NCBI GenBank assembly: GCA_003864495.1
Contig: ML133373.1
Span: forward strand, 682,001 to 746,000
Direction: 5' to 3'
From: Nemopilema nomurai
Taxonomy: Eukaryota > Cnidaria > Scyphozoa > Rhizostomeae > Rhizostomatidae
Length of the DNA stretch: 64,000 bases
The notes under the pieces were generated by a model. It searched no databases. It had not been told where the DNA came from and saw nothing but the letters and a program-made list of their open reading frames with translations. Shown one piece after another: positions 34,926-47,600 of this stretch. Within the stretch, counting starts at the first letter, position 1, and each line of letters opens with the position of its first letter. A program made the position numbers and the translations under genes.

Positions 34926-37900
34926 AAGCGGGTAATCAGTTTGTTTCGATCTTTGTGGACGAAACTTCCAGAGAAGTCAGCAGCATGGTCTGCATTGTTT
35001 GAAAAAGTCAGTGTTTTACTCAAGACAGAAGCGTAGCGTATTTCTAGGCAATCTCCAACCAGATATTCGTTGTATTCATACTTACCGAAAAGAGTAAAAC
35101 TTTTTGCCACTGCGAGTTAAATAAACGGTAAACAAAATCAAGACAGGTAGAAAATTATCAAGGAATGCAGAAATAATAATCACCATTGCTTGCGTCTTTC
35201 CAGTTGCTGACAGTCCAACGTTATAAGGCCCACAACCCTAGTCGTTCTTACAACTTTCAAGCTTCTTCTGGTGCCGGAAACATTTCCCATCATAAGCCCC
35301 ATTCGACTCTTCGTCGCTTGTAGACTAATCAGTGACGAAAGACGAACTTGATCCGCTTCAAAACATAACTCTAAAGTCGTTCATTAAACGGCGTGATGTT
35401 TCTTGGATTCTCCCAATTTCACGAACATGTCACACTTATGACGTCATCTCTCTCCATGCATCTGAACGCTAAGCTGTCCCAGGTTCCTAGGGTATCAATC
35501 GATCAGCATTAATTTAAACCGTCTAAGTTAAAGTCCCACAACAAGTTTATGATGTACGATTAAACTTTCGCCACCCATGGTTTTCACAAGTGGTCAATGT
35601 CTAATTTTCCTGATATACCCCTTCCTATGAGACCTGCATTTATGATCTATGTGAACGCGATTCCTCTTAAGTACGCTCATATTTATAAGAAACCGCTTTA
35701 TAAGAATATCACTGGTAAAGGCCGAAAAATTTAAGGAACTTCCACTCATTAATGAAAAGTCATTAGGAAACTTTCAATTTCTTATTCTTGTTTGGAATGC
35801 GGAAGATAACCACTGTGTATGATTTTTCGCTGCACATGATTGTGCTAACCCATTAACCTTGCATGATTTGGTACCATACATGATCAGACACCGGCATAAC
35901 ATCCTTTATTATTTGGCTGCCATTGCCAACTCAAAGACTGTGAATCCAATTAAGAAACTTTTAGAAAATTTTGCCCTAAATTTAAGAAACTTTGAGGCAA
36001 ATGATCTTCTTCCATTAAGTTTGATATAGTATGATTTTAGTTAAACCTCCTATTGTCTTTGGAAACGTTAAATCTTTGTTGCAGCGTGTACTGAATCAAA
36101 CTCCTTCCAAAAACATTTCTATCTACGTCCGTACTTCAGTTGCCTTTGGAGATTGGATTTTCCAAGAATAATAATTTTTTTTCAAAACAAATTTAATAAT
36201 ACTGACGCAAATTTATAAACCTGTCACTTGATTTTTACATTTCCCAAATATTGATACTAATATTGATCAAAATACAATTATTTTGATACTTGATTCAAGT
36301 AAAAATTACATTTCCTCTCAATTAACTCACAAGAAAATTGAAGCCCAAGAAAATTGTCTCAAAATGACTAAACAGTAAAGAGTTAGGGCGATTCCTTCGT
36401 GAACAAAACATTTGATTAACTGATTGAAACATGGGAACTGTTTTGTTTGCATTTCAGAAGAGCCCTGGAGACTTCTCTAAGCTTCTATAGACGTCGATTC
36501 TAATTTGATAGAAGACGCTTGAATTGTAGAAGGGAAAATATTCCAAAGATAAGATAGTCCAAATGGCGGAGTGCATTAGGACACACCCACCCCCGAATGA
36601 GTATTGACGCTAAGCCAAAATGAAAACCCCAGCAAATGAATGCTCTTTGCAGCTCTAGGACGGGAAATGAAGTAACTCAAGTTAACAGAATATATATTTC
36701 TGTGCATACCTTGTTCAGATTTGCTTTTATCCTTCGTGCTTTGACCTATCTAAGGGATGTCTCCTAGCACTGTGCACAAGCTTTTAATCTGCATTGCTAA
36801 CCAAGTGTAAACTCTAATCTGACCGTACCAGGGAAGGCCCCTGACAAATCATAATCGAAAACTCCCAAGACTAAATAACCAAGGGCTTTTTGCAGTTAAA
36901 CACGATATTTATCAACAAGATTTTTATTATAAGATGGTCGGCATGTTTCCATCTTGCTATCCATGAACAAAAAAGGATTCTTACGTGGCCTAACCATAAA
37001 TACATAAACCCTGATATATTTAAAACTAAGACTTACCCATCAGTAGCAAATTTGTGTATGAAACGAGCTCCCCTTTCGATGAAGTAACACGTGCGCCATC
37101 TTGGTGACCGCGCTGTTTTGAACTTGAGGAGAAGTGCTTCGTGTAAAACGAACTTTATGGTAGGTCACTGCGCATGACTTAACTTCACAAAACCATTGAA
37201 AAATTGCATATAAAAGCAAAGCTAAAAGCTTTGGCGAACTCTCCTGATTTCAGAAAAAGGTCGCAATTTCTGCCGTCTTCAGCTAGCAACAAAACAAATA
37301 ATGCCTGGAGGTTCAAACGGGGTGAATACTAAAACCTGGGCGCTAAAGGCATTGTCTCAAATGTTTGAATAGTGGCAAAGGTTCGCAAAACAGATTGGAA
37401 AGGAGGAAAGCAGCAAAACAAGAAAAACAACTGCATTCTACAAAATCATCTTCTGTAAAAGTGTAAAAAGAATCGATCTCATAAAAATACTAAATAAAAA
37501 AGTCATACAAGAATATCAAACTGTTTAGATAACTCAAATGGTGTTTAATCAACATATTTCAATGTAGCAAAAAGATTATCCTTTGTTAAATATATATTCT
37601 GATTCATCCTCAACTAGCAAAATATATCACTTAATGTTTGAGACTCAGTTGGCGTATTGAAGGCAAAATTTTTAAGTGTCACTGTGTTATAGCTCCATGT
37701 AGTGGGATCTTTAAATCGGGAAAATTATTTATCATCAGATAAAATAATGAAAATGCGTTTTTATCTTTCTTAAGGTTTAAGCCTACAGCCCAGAACACAC
37801 TTTAAATATTTTTGAATGGCTTTGATGATTCCAAACTCTGCTTAGATCAAAAGTGGACGATTTATCTGGTGGATGGCATTGAAGCTAGGACTTACAACTC

Positions 37901-38013
37901 AAGGCAGTTTATCCCAGCTCATCCAGTGGTTTGTCATTTGGCCAATTTGTCTGCAAATTAGCGACGTACAAAACTACGACTATGACTTCAATATCTCTAC
38001 CCTACTACCCACC
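34926..38013. other. Gene-free stretch
   Basis: About 3 kb of AT-rich sequence with short open frames only. Nothing resembling upstream exons of the prolyl hydroxylase, a transposase, a tRNA or a repeat array was recognised. Confidence 0.45.
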
Positions 38014-38285
38014 CTAAAGCTCTGTTCTGAATGGGACCCCGGATCCATCTTCAAAAGAGTCTAAACTGCCTGAGGACAGGTCTCCGAGGGCGTCGAGTTT
38101 GCTTCTTTCCTTTCGAAGATTTCTTAGAATTTCCTGGTACTTCCCTCTGTTATCTTCGACTTTGTTCCCGCCCAGTGTAAACCAGAGTGGCAAAGCACAT
38201 CTTCTTCCGGATTTGATTCCAAGAACACCATGAATGTTGTCTATGCCTCCCTTGAAAGCGACCATGCGACCACACTTCGGCTTGA
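38014..38285 (-). CDS. Terminal exon of a prolyl 3-hydroxylase (leprecan family), isolated
   Basis: On the reverse strand an acceptor (GGCAACAG) at 38286-38287 leads into VKPKCGRMVAFKGG, then IHGVLGIKSGRRCALPLWFT, and a stop at 38014-38016 (91 codons). This matches the end of the 2-oxoglutarate/Fe(II) dioxygenase domain of collagen prolyl 3-hydroxylases (P3H/LEPRE). The His of IHGV corresponds to the distal iron ligand and the second Arg of GRRCAL to the 2-oxoglutarate-binding residue. After the domain comes an acidic/basic tail (KYQEILRNLRKERSKLD) with no visible KDEL-type ER signal; it ends in RTEL. The proximal HxD motif and all earlier exons were not found between here and the FAM13 gene, so it may be an orphan exon or gene remnant, although it is intact. 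Confidence 0.75.
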
Positions 38286-38535
38286 CTGTTGCCTGCGCAA
38301 ATGGCTAAACCAAATAATTTGAAATACTGCGAGGGTATGATGAAATTACTCTTGGTAGATTGCCTGCATCCTTCCCGTCTCGCTACAAAATGGTATTGAT
38401 TCTCTTTGGTGTGACCTGAGATCAGCTAAGGGCCCATTCGTGAAGAGCCTATGAAGCTTTACTTTACTTGCACTAAAACTTGTCTCACCACAAAGAACGA
38501 AACCCTTTAAGCAGAGCAAGAAAGACTGGACATCT
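38286..38535. other. Gap between prolyl hydroxylase exon and duplication block B
   Basis: The reverse strand was read for an upstream hydroxylase exon (HxD motif); none was found. The duplicated block starts at about 38536. Confidence 0.4.
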
Positions 38536-38856
38536 TTTGCTGGCCGTAACGTATTTTTGATCAAGTTGTAATTACCAGGCATAACTAAAGCATGTTTCAT
38601 CACATAGCAAAAGACATAAACATTTAAAGCTGAGCACCAGAACTACAACTGCAAGTTGTATGCAGTAGGGTATGGAGCACTGCAGGTTACGTTTAAATGA
38701 AGTGTCTTCTAGTGCTTCCTGCTCTTCAAATGATCACTTCTACGTGCAATGTTCAATATGCTCACTGCCGACTTAAGAAAATTTGCAGGCCATGGCAGGG
38801 CACTGCGCATCAGAGTTCATTAAAAATACAAATAGGGAGCGATGTGAAATTAAATT

Positions 38857-38994
38857 TGACGTCACAAAGCAAGTTTAGAGTAGTGAAGTACGCCGGTAAG
38901 AAATGGCGCATTTTGATTGGTCGACTATTGATTGGTGAAACCTAGCGAGGTCGATGCATATTTGACGTCACAAAGAGCCTTGTGAGCTATAAAT
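38857..38994 (+). promoter_or_regulatory. Promoter of coiled-coil gene B (two CREs, two CCAAT boxes, TATA)
   Basis: TGACGTCA palindromes lie at 38857-38864 and 38963-38970, with two inverted CCAAT boxes (ATTGG) between them. An intact TATAAAT is at 38988-38994, 183 bases before the ATG. Flanking sequence (GGGAGCAGATTGCAAGC) is shared with copy A. Confidence 0.75.
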
Positions 38995-39170
38995 GGGAGC
39001 AGATTGCAAGCAAGATTACCTTTTGAAAAGAATCGTAACCTAGACGGTCTTTTCAAGCAATCTTACTAATACGAACATCAAATCTACGCGAATCTTAGTT
39101 AATCTAAGAGAAGCTAGTTTATCGAGAGTCTTTTCAGTGTATATCGTGTAAATACATTGAATTGGGAACA

Positions 39171-40934
39171 ATGTCTTCAACATCTGAAGAGAAAGTGACG
39201 CATGGTGACTCCATGTTAATTGAGAAGCTGAGAAAAGAGCTGGAAACGAAGAAGAGAGAAGCCAGCAAACTTAAAGAGCTGAATGGCATCTTGATCAAGT
39301 AAGTAACTATCTCCGCTTGAATGATACTTAGTTTTGTAATGGTCAACTTGAAAAAACCGGACAAGTCAAGTAGTCTTCAAGTAAAGTGCAAAACGTGGCT
39401 TGATTTTATAGACTTTATACTAAACATCAAAATAATAGTATGGTTTCAATAAATGGGTACTGAGAACTTTTCCTTTACTTTATAGGAAATCGAAGGAGAA
39501 AGAGCAAAAACTGGTGCAAGAAAAGGACCAATGCCTGACTAAGGTAAAAATACTTCTTTTGGTTGCCAATAAATTCTTATTCTCCACAGCTCACAAAATT
39601 TCTTATTCATTTCATCTCATCATCTGGTCACCCACAATTTTTTCAGCAAATTCAGTTTTGATATCCTAAAGCACTTTTCACCTACAAATTGAATGCCTAA
39701 TAATCAAACGACGTACAAAAAGAATTATTCTTTTGAAACTATTTAATCTTTGCAGATTGGTGATCTGACATTGAAGTTGGGAGACTTTGAGCAAGTGCTG
39801 AATTATCAGAACGACTTGGCCGATGAGTTGGTGCAACGTGAGCCCGAGAAAACAAAAAAGTTGAAACGCCAGAAGAAAGAATTGGTTGTCAAGTGTGAAG
39901 AAACAGAGAAGCAGCTCAATGAAGTGAAAGTCAAATTTGAGGAGACCAAAGCTGCATTTGACGACAAACAGGCTGAAAACAATCAAATCAAACAAGCTAT
40001 GCTGGCAATGAAAAGCGAGAACATCAAAGATAACGAGGAAATAGAACAACTTAAAGCTCGGGTAGATCAGAAAAATAAGGAGCTTTCGTTGAAAGATGCT
40101 GAAATTGTACAGCTTCAGGATCAAAAGCAGAATGACCAGAGAAGCATTGCTCAACAAGCAAAAGTCATTTCAGATTTAGAAGCAACGATCCAGGAGATGG
40201 ATGTTGATGCGGCAAAAAAAGATTTGAGAATGTTGGAGCTAGAGCAAAAGATGAAAAATGCCAATACCCAAATGGTAGACCAACTGGCCAAATTTTCGGT
40301 AGAAAAGGCTCTAGAGGAAGCAGGCGCAAAGTTTCAGATCAGCAATCTAGAAAATGAAAATGCCTCGTTGAAGAGAGAAGTCGAATGCATGAAACATGAA
40401 ATAAAGAACTTGCAGCTTTTATATACCGAATTGCAATGCAATGCAGAAGAGAGCGCAGCCGTTGCTGAATCAAAGATTAGAGAAATTGCAGCAGAACTGC
40501 AAGCAACCGTGAAAAGAGCAAGAGATTCGGAGAGTAAGGCAAACCAGGTTGAGCAAGTCCTTGCAAAAGTGAATGCAGCATTCGCCGAGGCTCAAGAACA
40601 CCTTGCAGCAAATGAAGAGGAAAGGGAGACGGTTCTTGAAAGGCTACGAGAAAAGGACCAGGCGTTGAAGTGGCAGCTTCAAATCAACAATCAAATGAAA
40701 CAGGACATTGATACGCGGAACGAGGTTATAGGAAATCTTGGTAAAAAGGTTAATGACTTCCTTAAACTTCTGATTGGTGAACCAGGAGCCAGCGAGGGTA
40801 TCGTCCAAAAGATCGATCATATCAAGGAAAAGATGAACAGCATTCAAGACAAAGTTTTCCAAATTGAAGCAAAAGGGCAATTGAAGAAGAGCTTTCGAAA
40901 AAGATTGCTTCAGAGACTTCGCAGAGTTAAGTAA
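39171..40934 (+). CDS. Coiled-coil protein, copy B
   Basis: Exons 39171-39298, 39486-39543 and 39756-40934 have the same lengths and phases as copy A (128, 58 and 1179 nt), giving 454 residues. It starts MSSTSEEKVTHGDSMLIEK and ends LKKSFRKRLLQRLRRVK. It is a long heptad-rich coiled coil with a basic C-terminus and no membrane or catalytic features. Differences from copy A are mostly conservative (Ile/Val, Asp/Glu, Lys/Arg), with one cluster where copy A reads NDLLEGEVE and copy B reads NASLKREVE. No frameshift or stop is present in either copy, which points to selection or to very recent origin. Function unknown. Confidence 0.85.
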
Positions 40935-42258
40935 CGAGACTGACAAAACCCAATGGTCTTAAATCGAAAATTTGTTATATTAATTAGATACTTTGTAGTG
41001 ATTGTAAGTTGTTAAAATATCTTCATGGAATTGGGAAAATGATATACAGTGTATATTTACTTGCTTCCTGTGTTCCAGTTGGTGCGAAAAAATTATTGAG
41101 ATTGAAGAAAAAATTTGAAGAAATGATAGAGATTATGAATACGAAAAAATCAATTGGATAATTTGGGACATAGTAATAAATGACGTCACTTACAATAGGG
41201 GTGTCTGCTTTTAAAGACGCTATCATAATAGAATCAGAAAGTGGTGGTCGCAAAATACCTTCTGCTTCTGTATTTCGAACAATTCCTTGCAAATTGAGGC
41301 ATGTTGTTTGGACACATGCTTTGAAAAATTTAAAAAGACAAAATTAATATATCGATTAGATATTTCATTTAGGTACTAGATAAAACGAACTACTGTTGTT
41401 TCTTCAATGAACTGATTTCTCTTTTGGGTGAAAAATATCTTCAAAAGCTCTGGAGCTTGGTCTGAGGATAATATCGATTCTTGCAGCTGTTGAAAAATCA
41501 CTTATAACTTCATGCTTCTAGAAAATGCATATAAATCTAATCGAAGTCAATTCAATATATAATAGCCCATGTGTACTCTAAGAGACGTTTTTGAGTGCAT
41601 CAGATCACTTGTTGTGTGGTATGTTATTTGTCTTTCAGCTGTCATAATACAACGAAAGAAAGCAAGAGCCATTGCTATGCGAATTGTAGAAAGTAATTAA
41701 AGTGGTTAATATCCAAGTTGAAGTGAAATTCTTTCAGAGTACATGACACTACAGCTAGTGACGTCATTGTGAACCATGAAACAACTGGTTGCTTCCAACA
41801 GATAAAAACATTGTAAACTAAAACAGTTGCGATACACATTGAATGTATACATTCTTAACGTCTTGAACACTTACGTCTGTAAGAAACATTCCTTGTCTTG
41901 TCAGAATAAGCTGGCCATTGTAACAGCTGACGTGTGCAATGAAAATTAAACAGAGTCTATAACGAACAATATCAGGTCTGTCTGTTCATATCTTATAGTT
42001 TGATATTAGCTCACATTGCCTTATGTTGGTACGTCCACTATTTGGCTTCCGCCATTTTGCATTTTTGCCAACCGTGTTGATCTTATTCCCAGACACTGTT
42101 TTCCTCTCCGCCATATGTTTGGTTTTGTTCTGCCGTAATGTTGCTTGTCAGTCGCGTTCCCAAAAAGTACCAAACTTAAACACATTGAAATTACGCTAAA
42201 CATCAGCCAGGTCTAGTTTTCAACAACATTGTTTCTCATCGCAAACATTTTGCTTTTG

Positions 42259-42326
42259 CTACCATTTTGTTTTTCTGCTGCCATTTTGTTTTTCTGCTGT
42301 CATTTTGTTTTTCTGCTGCCATATTG
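42259..42326 (+). repeat. 19-nt tandem repeat, CCATTTTGTTTTTCTGCTG
   Basis: Three near-identical units plus a partial fourth. Variants differ by single bases (ACC/GCC/GTC before ATTTTG). Confidence 0.85.
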
Positions 42327-42817
42327 TTATCGTCTGTTAAGTTGTTTACCATTGGTCATGGTGTTTTTATCTTTAATATCTTGCTCGCTACCTCAGTTTA
42401 AAATTTGCAAAACGAAAGAAGATGGTTTTTGAAATGCTTTGGACCCTTAAGACATGAGAGGAAGTTTTATTTCCATAAGAGGAAGTTATATTTTTGCCAA
42501 TGCTTTTGAAGGTTAGTTTCACAAGTTGCTAGGAAACCTAACGCACAACAATTAAAAGTTTCTAGGCACAATGACAGGCCACCTTATATACCTTATATTG
42601 TCTACTGTGAAACACCTTCGTGTTGATCGTGTGCAAAAAGATGCTCGTTAAATTATGACAGCACACATCTTGATACCTAACATAGATACCTAACGTGTTG
42701 CATTGTCGAGCAGCGTCTTCCTAGCAACTTAGGATCCGAAACCCTCTCAAATTCTTCCGACCGTTGAAAATTCGGCATAAAAGTAGATGCCTGAAAAAGA
42801 TGCTTCTAGAAGATCAT

Positions 42818-42838
42818 GTTGTTGTTGTTGTTGTTGCT
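42818..42838 (+). repeat. GTT microsatellite
   Basis: Six to seven uninterrupted GTT units followed by GCTGG. Confidence 0.85.
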
Positions 42839-43005
42839 GGGCAACAATACAGGTGAACAGTACCTCTTTACAGACCAAGGCACACACACTTTCAACTCGT
42901 GATCCAAGTTTAAGCTCACACTAAACAATCGAATTTAATCAAGTGATATTTTACATTATTTACATCATGATTGTATAAATAAAGATATGATATAAATATT
43001 ATACA

Positions 43006-43011
43006 TTTATT
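43006..43011 (-). other. Polyadenylation signal of the FAM13 gene
   Basis: Reverse-strand AATAAA 42 bases past the FAM13 stop codon, a normal position if the 3' UTR is short. Confidence 0.6.
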
Positions 43012-43052
43012 TGTAGGAAGAATTGAAATATGCAATTTTAGAGAAGTCATTT

Positions 43053-44640
43053 TTAAACAGTTTGGTTCGCTTTCTTCTTGTTGATCAGTGCCTCCAGAAG
43101 CCGTAGCCTCGCTCTGATTTGCTACACGAAAACAAAATGGCGACGCAAATTACTCACGGAAACCCTGAGGGTATCAGAAAACTATCAATCACATTCAGAA
43201 TGCCAGGGTGATTTGGAAAATACCTTATGACAGTAATACACAAGTTCATTATTTTGTTAAAGTGTCCAGTCAGTAATATTGCTGAACTGAAAAATGCTAG
43301 GGTAGGGACGATTCTGTCCACCCGTTGCCAACCAATGGTTTCCTTATAAATTATTTCGTGAATGCAGTGCAGCATATTGTTTTGACGGCAATAAAGAAAT
43401 AAACGTAACACCCAAGATATATAATTATAGATAATATGGATTGTGTTCAAAATATTCAAGGAAACCTATTTTCACAGTGCATTTAAATTTCAATCAAGAT
43501 TGATGCTTATGACAGAAAAGCTTTGCCTTTCAGGGCGGTTGTAGAAAATTGAAAGAACAGGTCAGTGTGAAAAAACCAAAGGTCAATTTTTCGCTTTTTA
43601 ATTCTACATAGTATGTAGGCATCTCTGGGTCGCTTGATTTAACGAGCTTTCGTTTAAAAGCAATTCTACATATCGAAAATCTTGAACACAATTGAAATCA
43701 TTCTCGAGAAACCGAGGCCTCGCTCACCTTATATTCATTGTAATCCTCCTCCAGAGGTCCACGATCCTCCTTTTGCACTTTCCTGTTTTGAAAAATGTCC
43801 GCTGATAAGAACAGTGATGAGGAAAGTCTAAAATTACAGGGCCGTCTTCAAAGTAAAATTTATAAACCACATCGGCATCGAAAGATGGCACGAAACCTTG
43901 ATGTGGAGTTGTACAATCCAATAAGTAAGCTATTTTGCAAATCTGGGGTCAAAGGACACGGGACATATGACACTGGACAAAGGACTAGGGACAAAGGATA
44001 TATGGCTCAGGGCAAAAGCTCAGTCTGCAGACATCAAACTTTTTTGGTAACGGGGGTATCGATTAGGTTCAATCAATGGTACGACAAGGTATGTAAAGCC
44101 ATGGTTGGCGTACCTAGAGCATAAGTTCTCCCAGCCAAAGATCCACGACACTTACATAATAATGCACTTAAGTGCTATTTGCAAGTAACCGCTATTTGCA
44201 CCAACTAACCTTCCAGTAGTAGCGAAGAAATCGTCTTCGAAATCTTTCAGCTTCTTCGCAAGAACTTTCCGAGACTTCTTCGCGAGCCTCTGCTGCTGCA
44301 GCAACTCGTCTCTGCAAACAAAGTGACGTCACAAAACTTAGAGCCTGGAAAGTGACAAACATGAACCAACAGAGAAAAATCAAATCACATCACAAACTCG
44401 ATATTGATAATAAAAAATTGCAGATTGCTGAAGAGATTCTTACAGAGTTGCATCATGCAGAACCACCTCGCTCATTGTTCCGGACGAAAGGGTTGGTTTA
44501 GAAGCGCCCGGAATTGTTCCGGACGCGGGAGTCTCTGTATTCGACCCAAACTTGACAGTGAAGTCCATCGGTTTCTGAGTGACGTTGAACGTGTCATTGA
44601 GATCGTTGTCGTTCCCAGTCCCTTCATTCGAGTCACCATT
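43053..44640 (-). CDS. FAM13: FAM13 C-terminal segment and stop
   Basis: Exons 44444-44640, 44210-44311, 43728-43782 and 43053-43121. The first carries MDFTVKFGSN, counterpart of the vertebrate PDFTVTLKTD. The second encodes DELLQQQRLAKKSRKVLAKK, then LKDFEDDFF. The third is KVQKEDRGPLEEDYNEYK. The last is QIRARLRLLEALINKKK, ending at TAA 43053-43055. The order and motifs equal the C-terminus of vertebrate FAM13A/B. Confidence 0.94.
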
Positions 44641-47600
44641 CTGTTGCAAATCATTTAAAATCATACAGTAAATCACATGATATTGCAAAACAGTATCACC
44701 AAAAGCCCCTTACTTACACTAGCTCTTAACATCGCAACCACCTCTTTCTATATATTTATTGCCAAACGTAAAATAAGCTATATGTCATATGAATAGTATA
44801 TAAATCACATTACATATATTATTTTAAGGACAAAATGTTATTGACTAGGAGAAAGAATCATTATACAAAAGTAATTTCATGACATAAGGAATATACTTAC
44901 TTTTGATATGTTGGTTGTTTTTGCGCCAGGAACAGTTTCGCCTGAAAGAAAGTTTGTTTGGTGAGGAAAACGTTTAACTGTCAGTTGAGATCCAAGTCCT
45001 GACAAGCTGTAGGGAACCCGAATGAGAGGTTGGGCTTTTAGGTGAATGCAATGGAGGCACGACACAAGAAACAAATATAAGTGGGAGCATGCAGGTATAT
45101 GAAGGGGTTGGGAGAAGCCAAGAGGCTGGATGGGGGAAGGTCGTTTCACTGCTCCATAACAGGAGAAGGCTAGGAACTGTTTTTGCCATTGATAAAGAGC
45201 TTAAAAAACCTCCACAGAAAAGGAAAAACAGTTTTGCTGTGAATTGGTTACTGCATCAGGGGGGATGAAGTTCTTCACTGCCATGGCTTTAACAGACCCC
45301 TTTTTCATCGTCCAGGCAGAGATGCAATTTTAAACAGGTGGAAAGATCCACACGATGGTAATTCAAAGACGGTTCAATATAAAACAGGAAGAGAAAACTG
45401 ATTCCGAATAGGGAGGTAATAGTTACCTTCTCGTATAGGGTGCAGATCTCTAGCTGTACTTTCTGGGGACTCTTCAGATCTTTAAACAAAGAAGCGAATC
45501 GACATTAAGTATTTGAGGCACTACAGAAAACTGGCGACAAAATTCAACCTAGTAGAGTAAAAGAACAATATGTAAACCGGTTGGACTGGATAAAACAGGT
45601 TTAGCCGGTCTGGTAGTTGAAACACTTGACCAACTCGAATTTCTATCAAACAAAACATTGTTCCAAGGCGCCGTTTCACTTGGTTTTCGCAACTTGCTGC
45701 TGTCCCAGTAAGTGCCAGGCTTTATAACAACAGAGAATGAGAGGCAAAAGGGACTCAGGAAAAAAAATTGCAGACCCAGTACCTATTGGAATCGGGTTTT
45801 CCGTCAATTCTGCTGACGTCATCTTCTCCCACATCCTAATAAAGAGAAAAGAAAGATTAGGTACCTCTGTTGTTGCTGTTGCTACAAATGCAACAACTAC
45901 ACCTCTCGACGCATTCAGTGTTCAAAAGGCTCGAATGGGTTCCAAATTTGAAACTTTTGGAACTAAGTTTCCATACTTCAAGGCCAAACGCGTTTAGGGC
46001 TTGGTGAATTTGTAGCTTGAAGTGTTTCAAAGCTTGGATCGCTTTAAGAGTTGAAGTGTTATAGGCTCGAAGTACTACAGTGAGAACCGTAGAGGCTTAA
46101 AATTTGAAGTTTCAAAGCTTGAAGTTTTCACTCTGAAAAGATTCAGTTTAGGAATGGTAGAGACTATTAATGTCAATGCCTTAATTGCTAAGAGTTTCAG
46201 TCACCAACATTTTGAGTAACAAGGTTCATCTATTGACATGTTAGAGAACTGTTTCGATTGAAGTCATATCAACTACTAAATGCAACTTTGTTCAGCAGAA
46301 CCAAGGAAACTCTTTAATAGCACGATGAGGCGAGAAAACATCGTTTCGAATATCAAACAAAGAAGAAACAGTATTCATATATATTAACAAAAATGAGACA
46401 ACTTACTCTTGGGGAGGCGATCAGCCGTTTGATCTTGCGGTATCGTTCGTAAAGAGGTCGCATCATAGTCCTGTCTTCTTTGGTACTCTAAAAATAAATA
46501 GAGTATATAAAATAGATAAAAATACAACAAGAAAAAGCTGTCTATCAATAGAAAATAGCATATATGGCGCTAATTAGCAGAGCTTTGATCTGGGTGGCAG
46601 GAGACCTATGCATTGAGAGTTTAAAATTCTAAGTCCCATTAGTATAAAATTCTAAAACAGGCCATCGAGTGCCAGGTTTAAAAGCTGGTTCTGTTTCCAA
46701 AACGGGCATTTTGTCATGCCAACTGTCCACTGTTATAAAACACTCATCACAGCAAGAGGCCTTTCACTTCTGAGGATTATAGCCTGGGCTAGGTTTGACA
46801 GATGACAAAACCCACCGGCCTTCCATGGAGGTTTTCGTATTGCAGCAACGCCTTCTGCACGGCAAGTTTCTCGTCCTTCAGCTGATCGGGAGACATCAAC
46901 TAAAACGGGAACCAATCACAACTGACACAATATGACAGCAATACTTTTTCAGCATCAATGTAATGTGCCCATCAAAGCGATCAATCCAGACGACATTACT
47001 CCCTTCTTTCACCGCTTACAGTTCACAAAACCCTTTTGCTGCCATGCTGTACGCAAACATACAAAGAGAAATATTAGCCAATCATAAATGTAGTTGCTTT
47101 CCATTGCTGTCTACTGGACTAGAAGTGTCTTACTAGGGCCTGTGGACTACCATGATAACTATGCCTAGAGCTAGCAAACGCCTCAACATGCCTTGGCAAA
47201 AAGGCAACAAGAGGCCAGTTAAAAGCCAAGGCACTGGATTGCTGTTCTCGAACGCAAATCAACGTGACGCTTTTTCTCACCTGCAACTCCTCAGGTCTAC
47301 CCGAGGCCGACCTCTTCTCGCTCTGTCGCTTCAGCAACGCGTTCAATGTGTCTTCTTTTGATGGCTTTCCGCTGCGCACTTTTATTTCTAGGAAATAAAA
47401 ACGGTTAGGAGAGCGAGGCCCACAAAACGAGGCTATATTACACAATGTTTATCAGGGCTCCTGGCCATCTAGTTGGATCAACGTTCTCTTCCTGTTGATT
47501 CGTGGCCAACCAGAATAATTCGTGGCCCTTTTACGAAAAAATATTTTCCCAATACCAACATAAGGTTTTCAAACCTCCCACTAAGAGAAACGTAAACTCC

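Larger units (their letters stand above)
38536..41130 (+). repeat. Segmental duplication block, copy B
   Basis: Same-orientation copy of 31375-33960, offset by 7164 bases at the ATG. Promoter, exons, introns and 3' flank are all alignable. Its left edge lies about 250 bases from the isolated prolyl hydroxylase exon, so the duplication may have separated that exon from its gene. Confidence 0.85.
41131..43005. other. Intergenic stretch between coiled-coil gene B and FAM13
   Basis: No gene recognised on either strand. It holds a 19-nt tandem repeat (42259-42326) and a GTT microsatellite (42818-42838). Confidence 0.5.

Noticed and set aside
45737..45997. 86-residue forward open frame in a FAM13 intron
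   Set aside because: Runs into a degenerate repeat region; no family resemblance.
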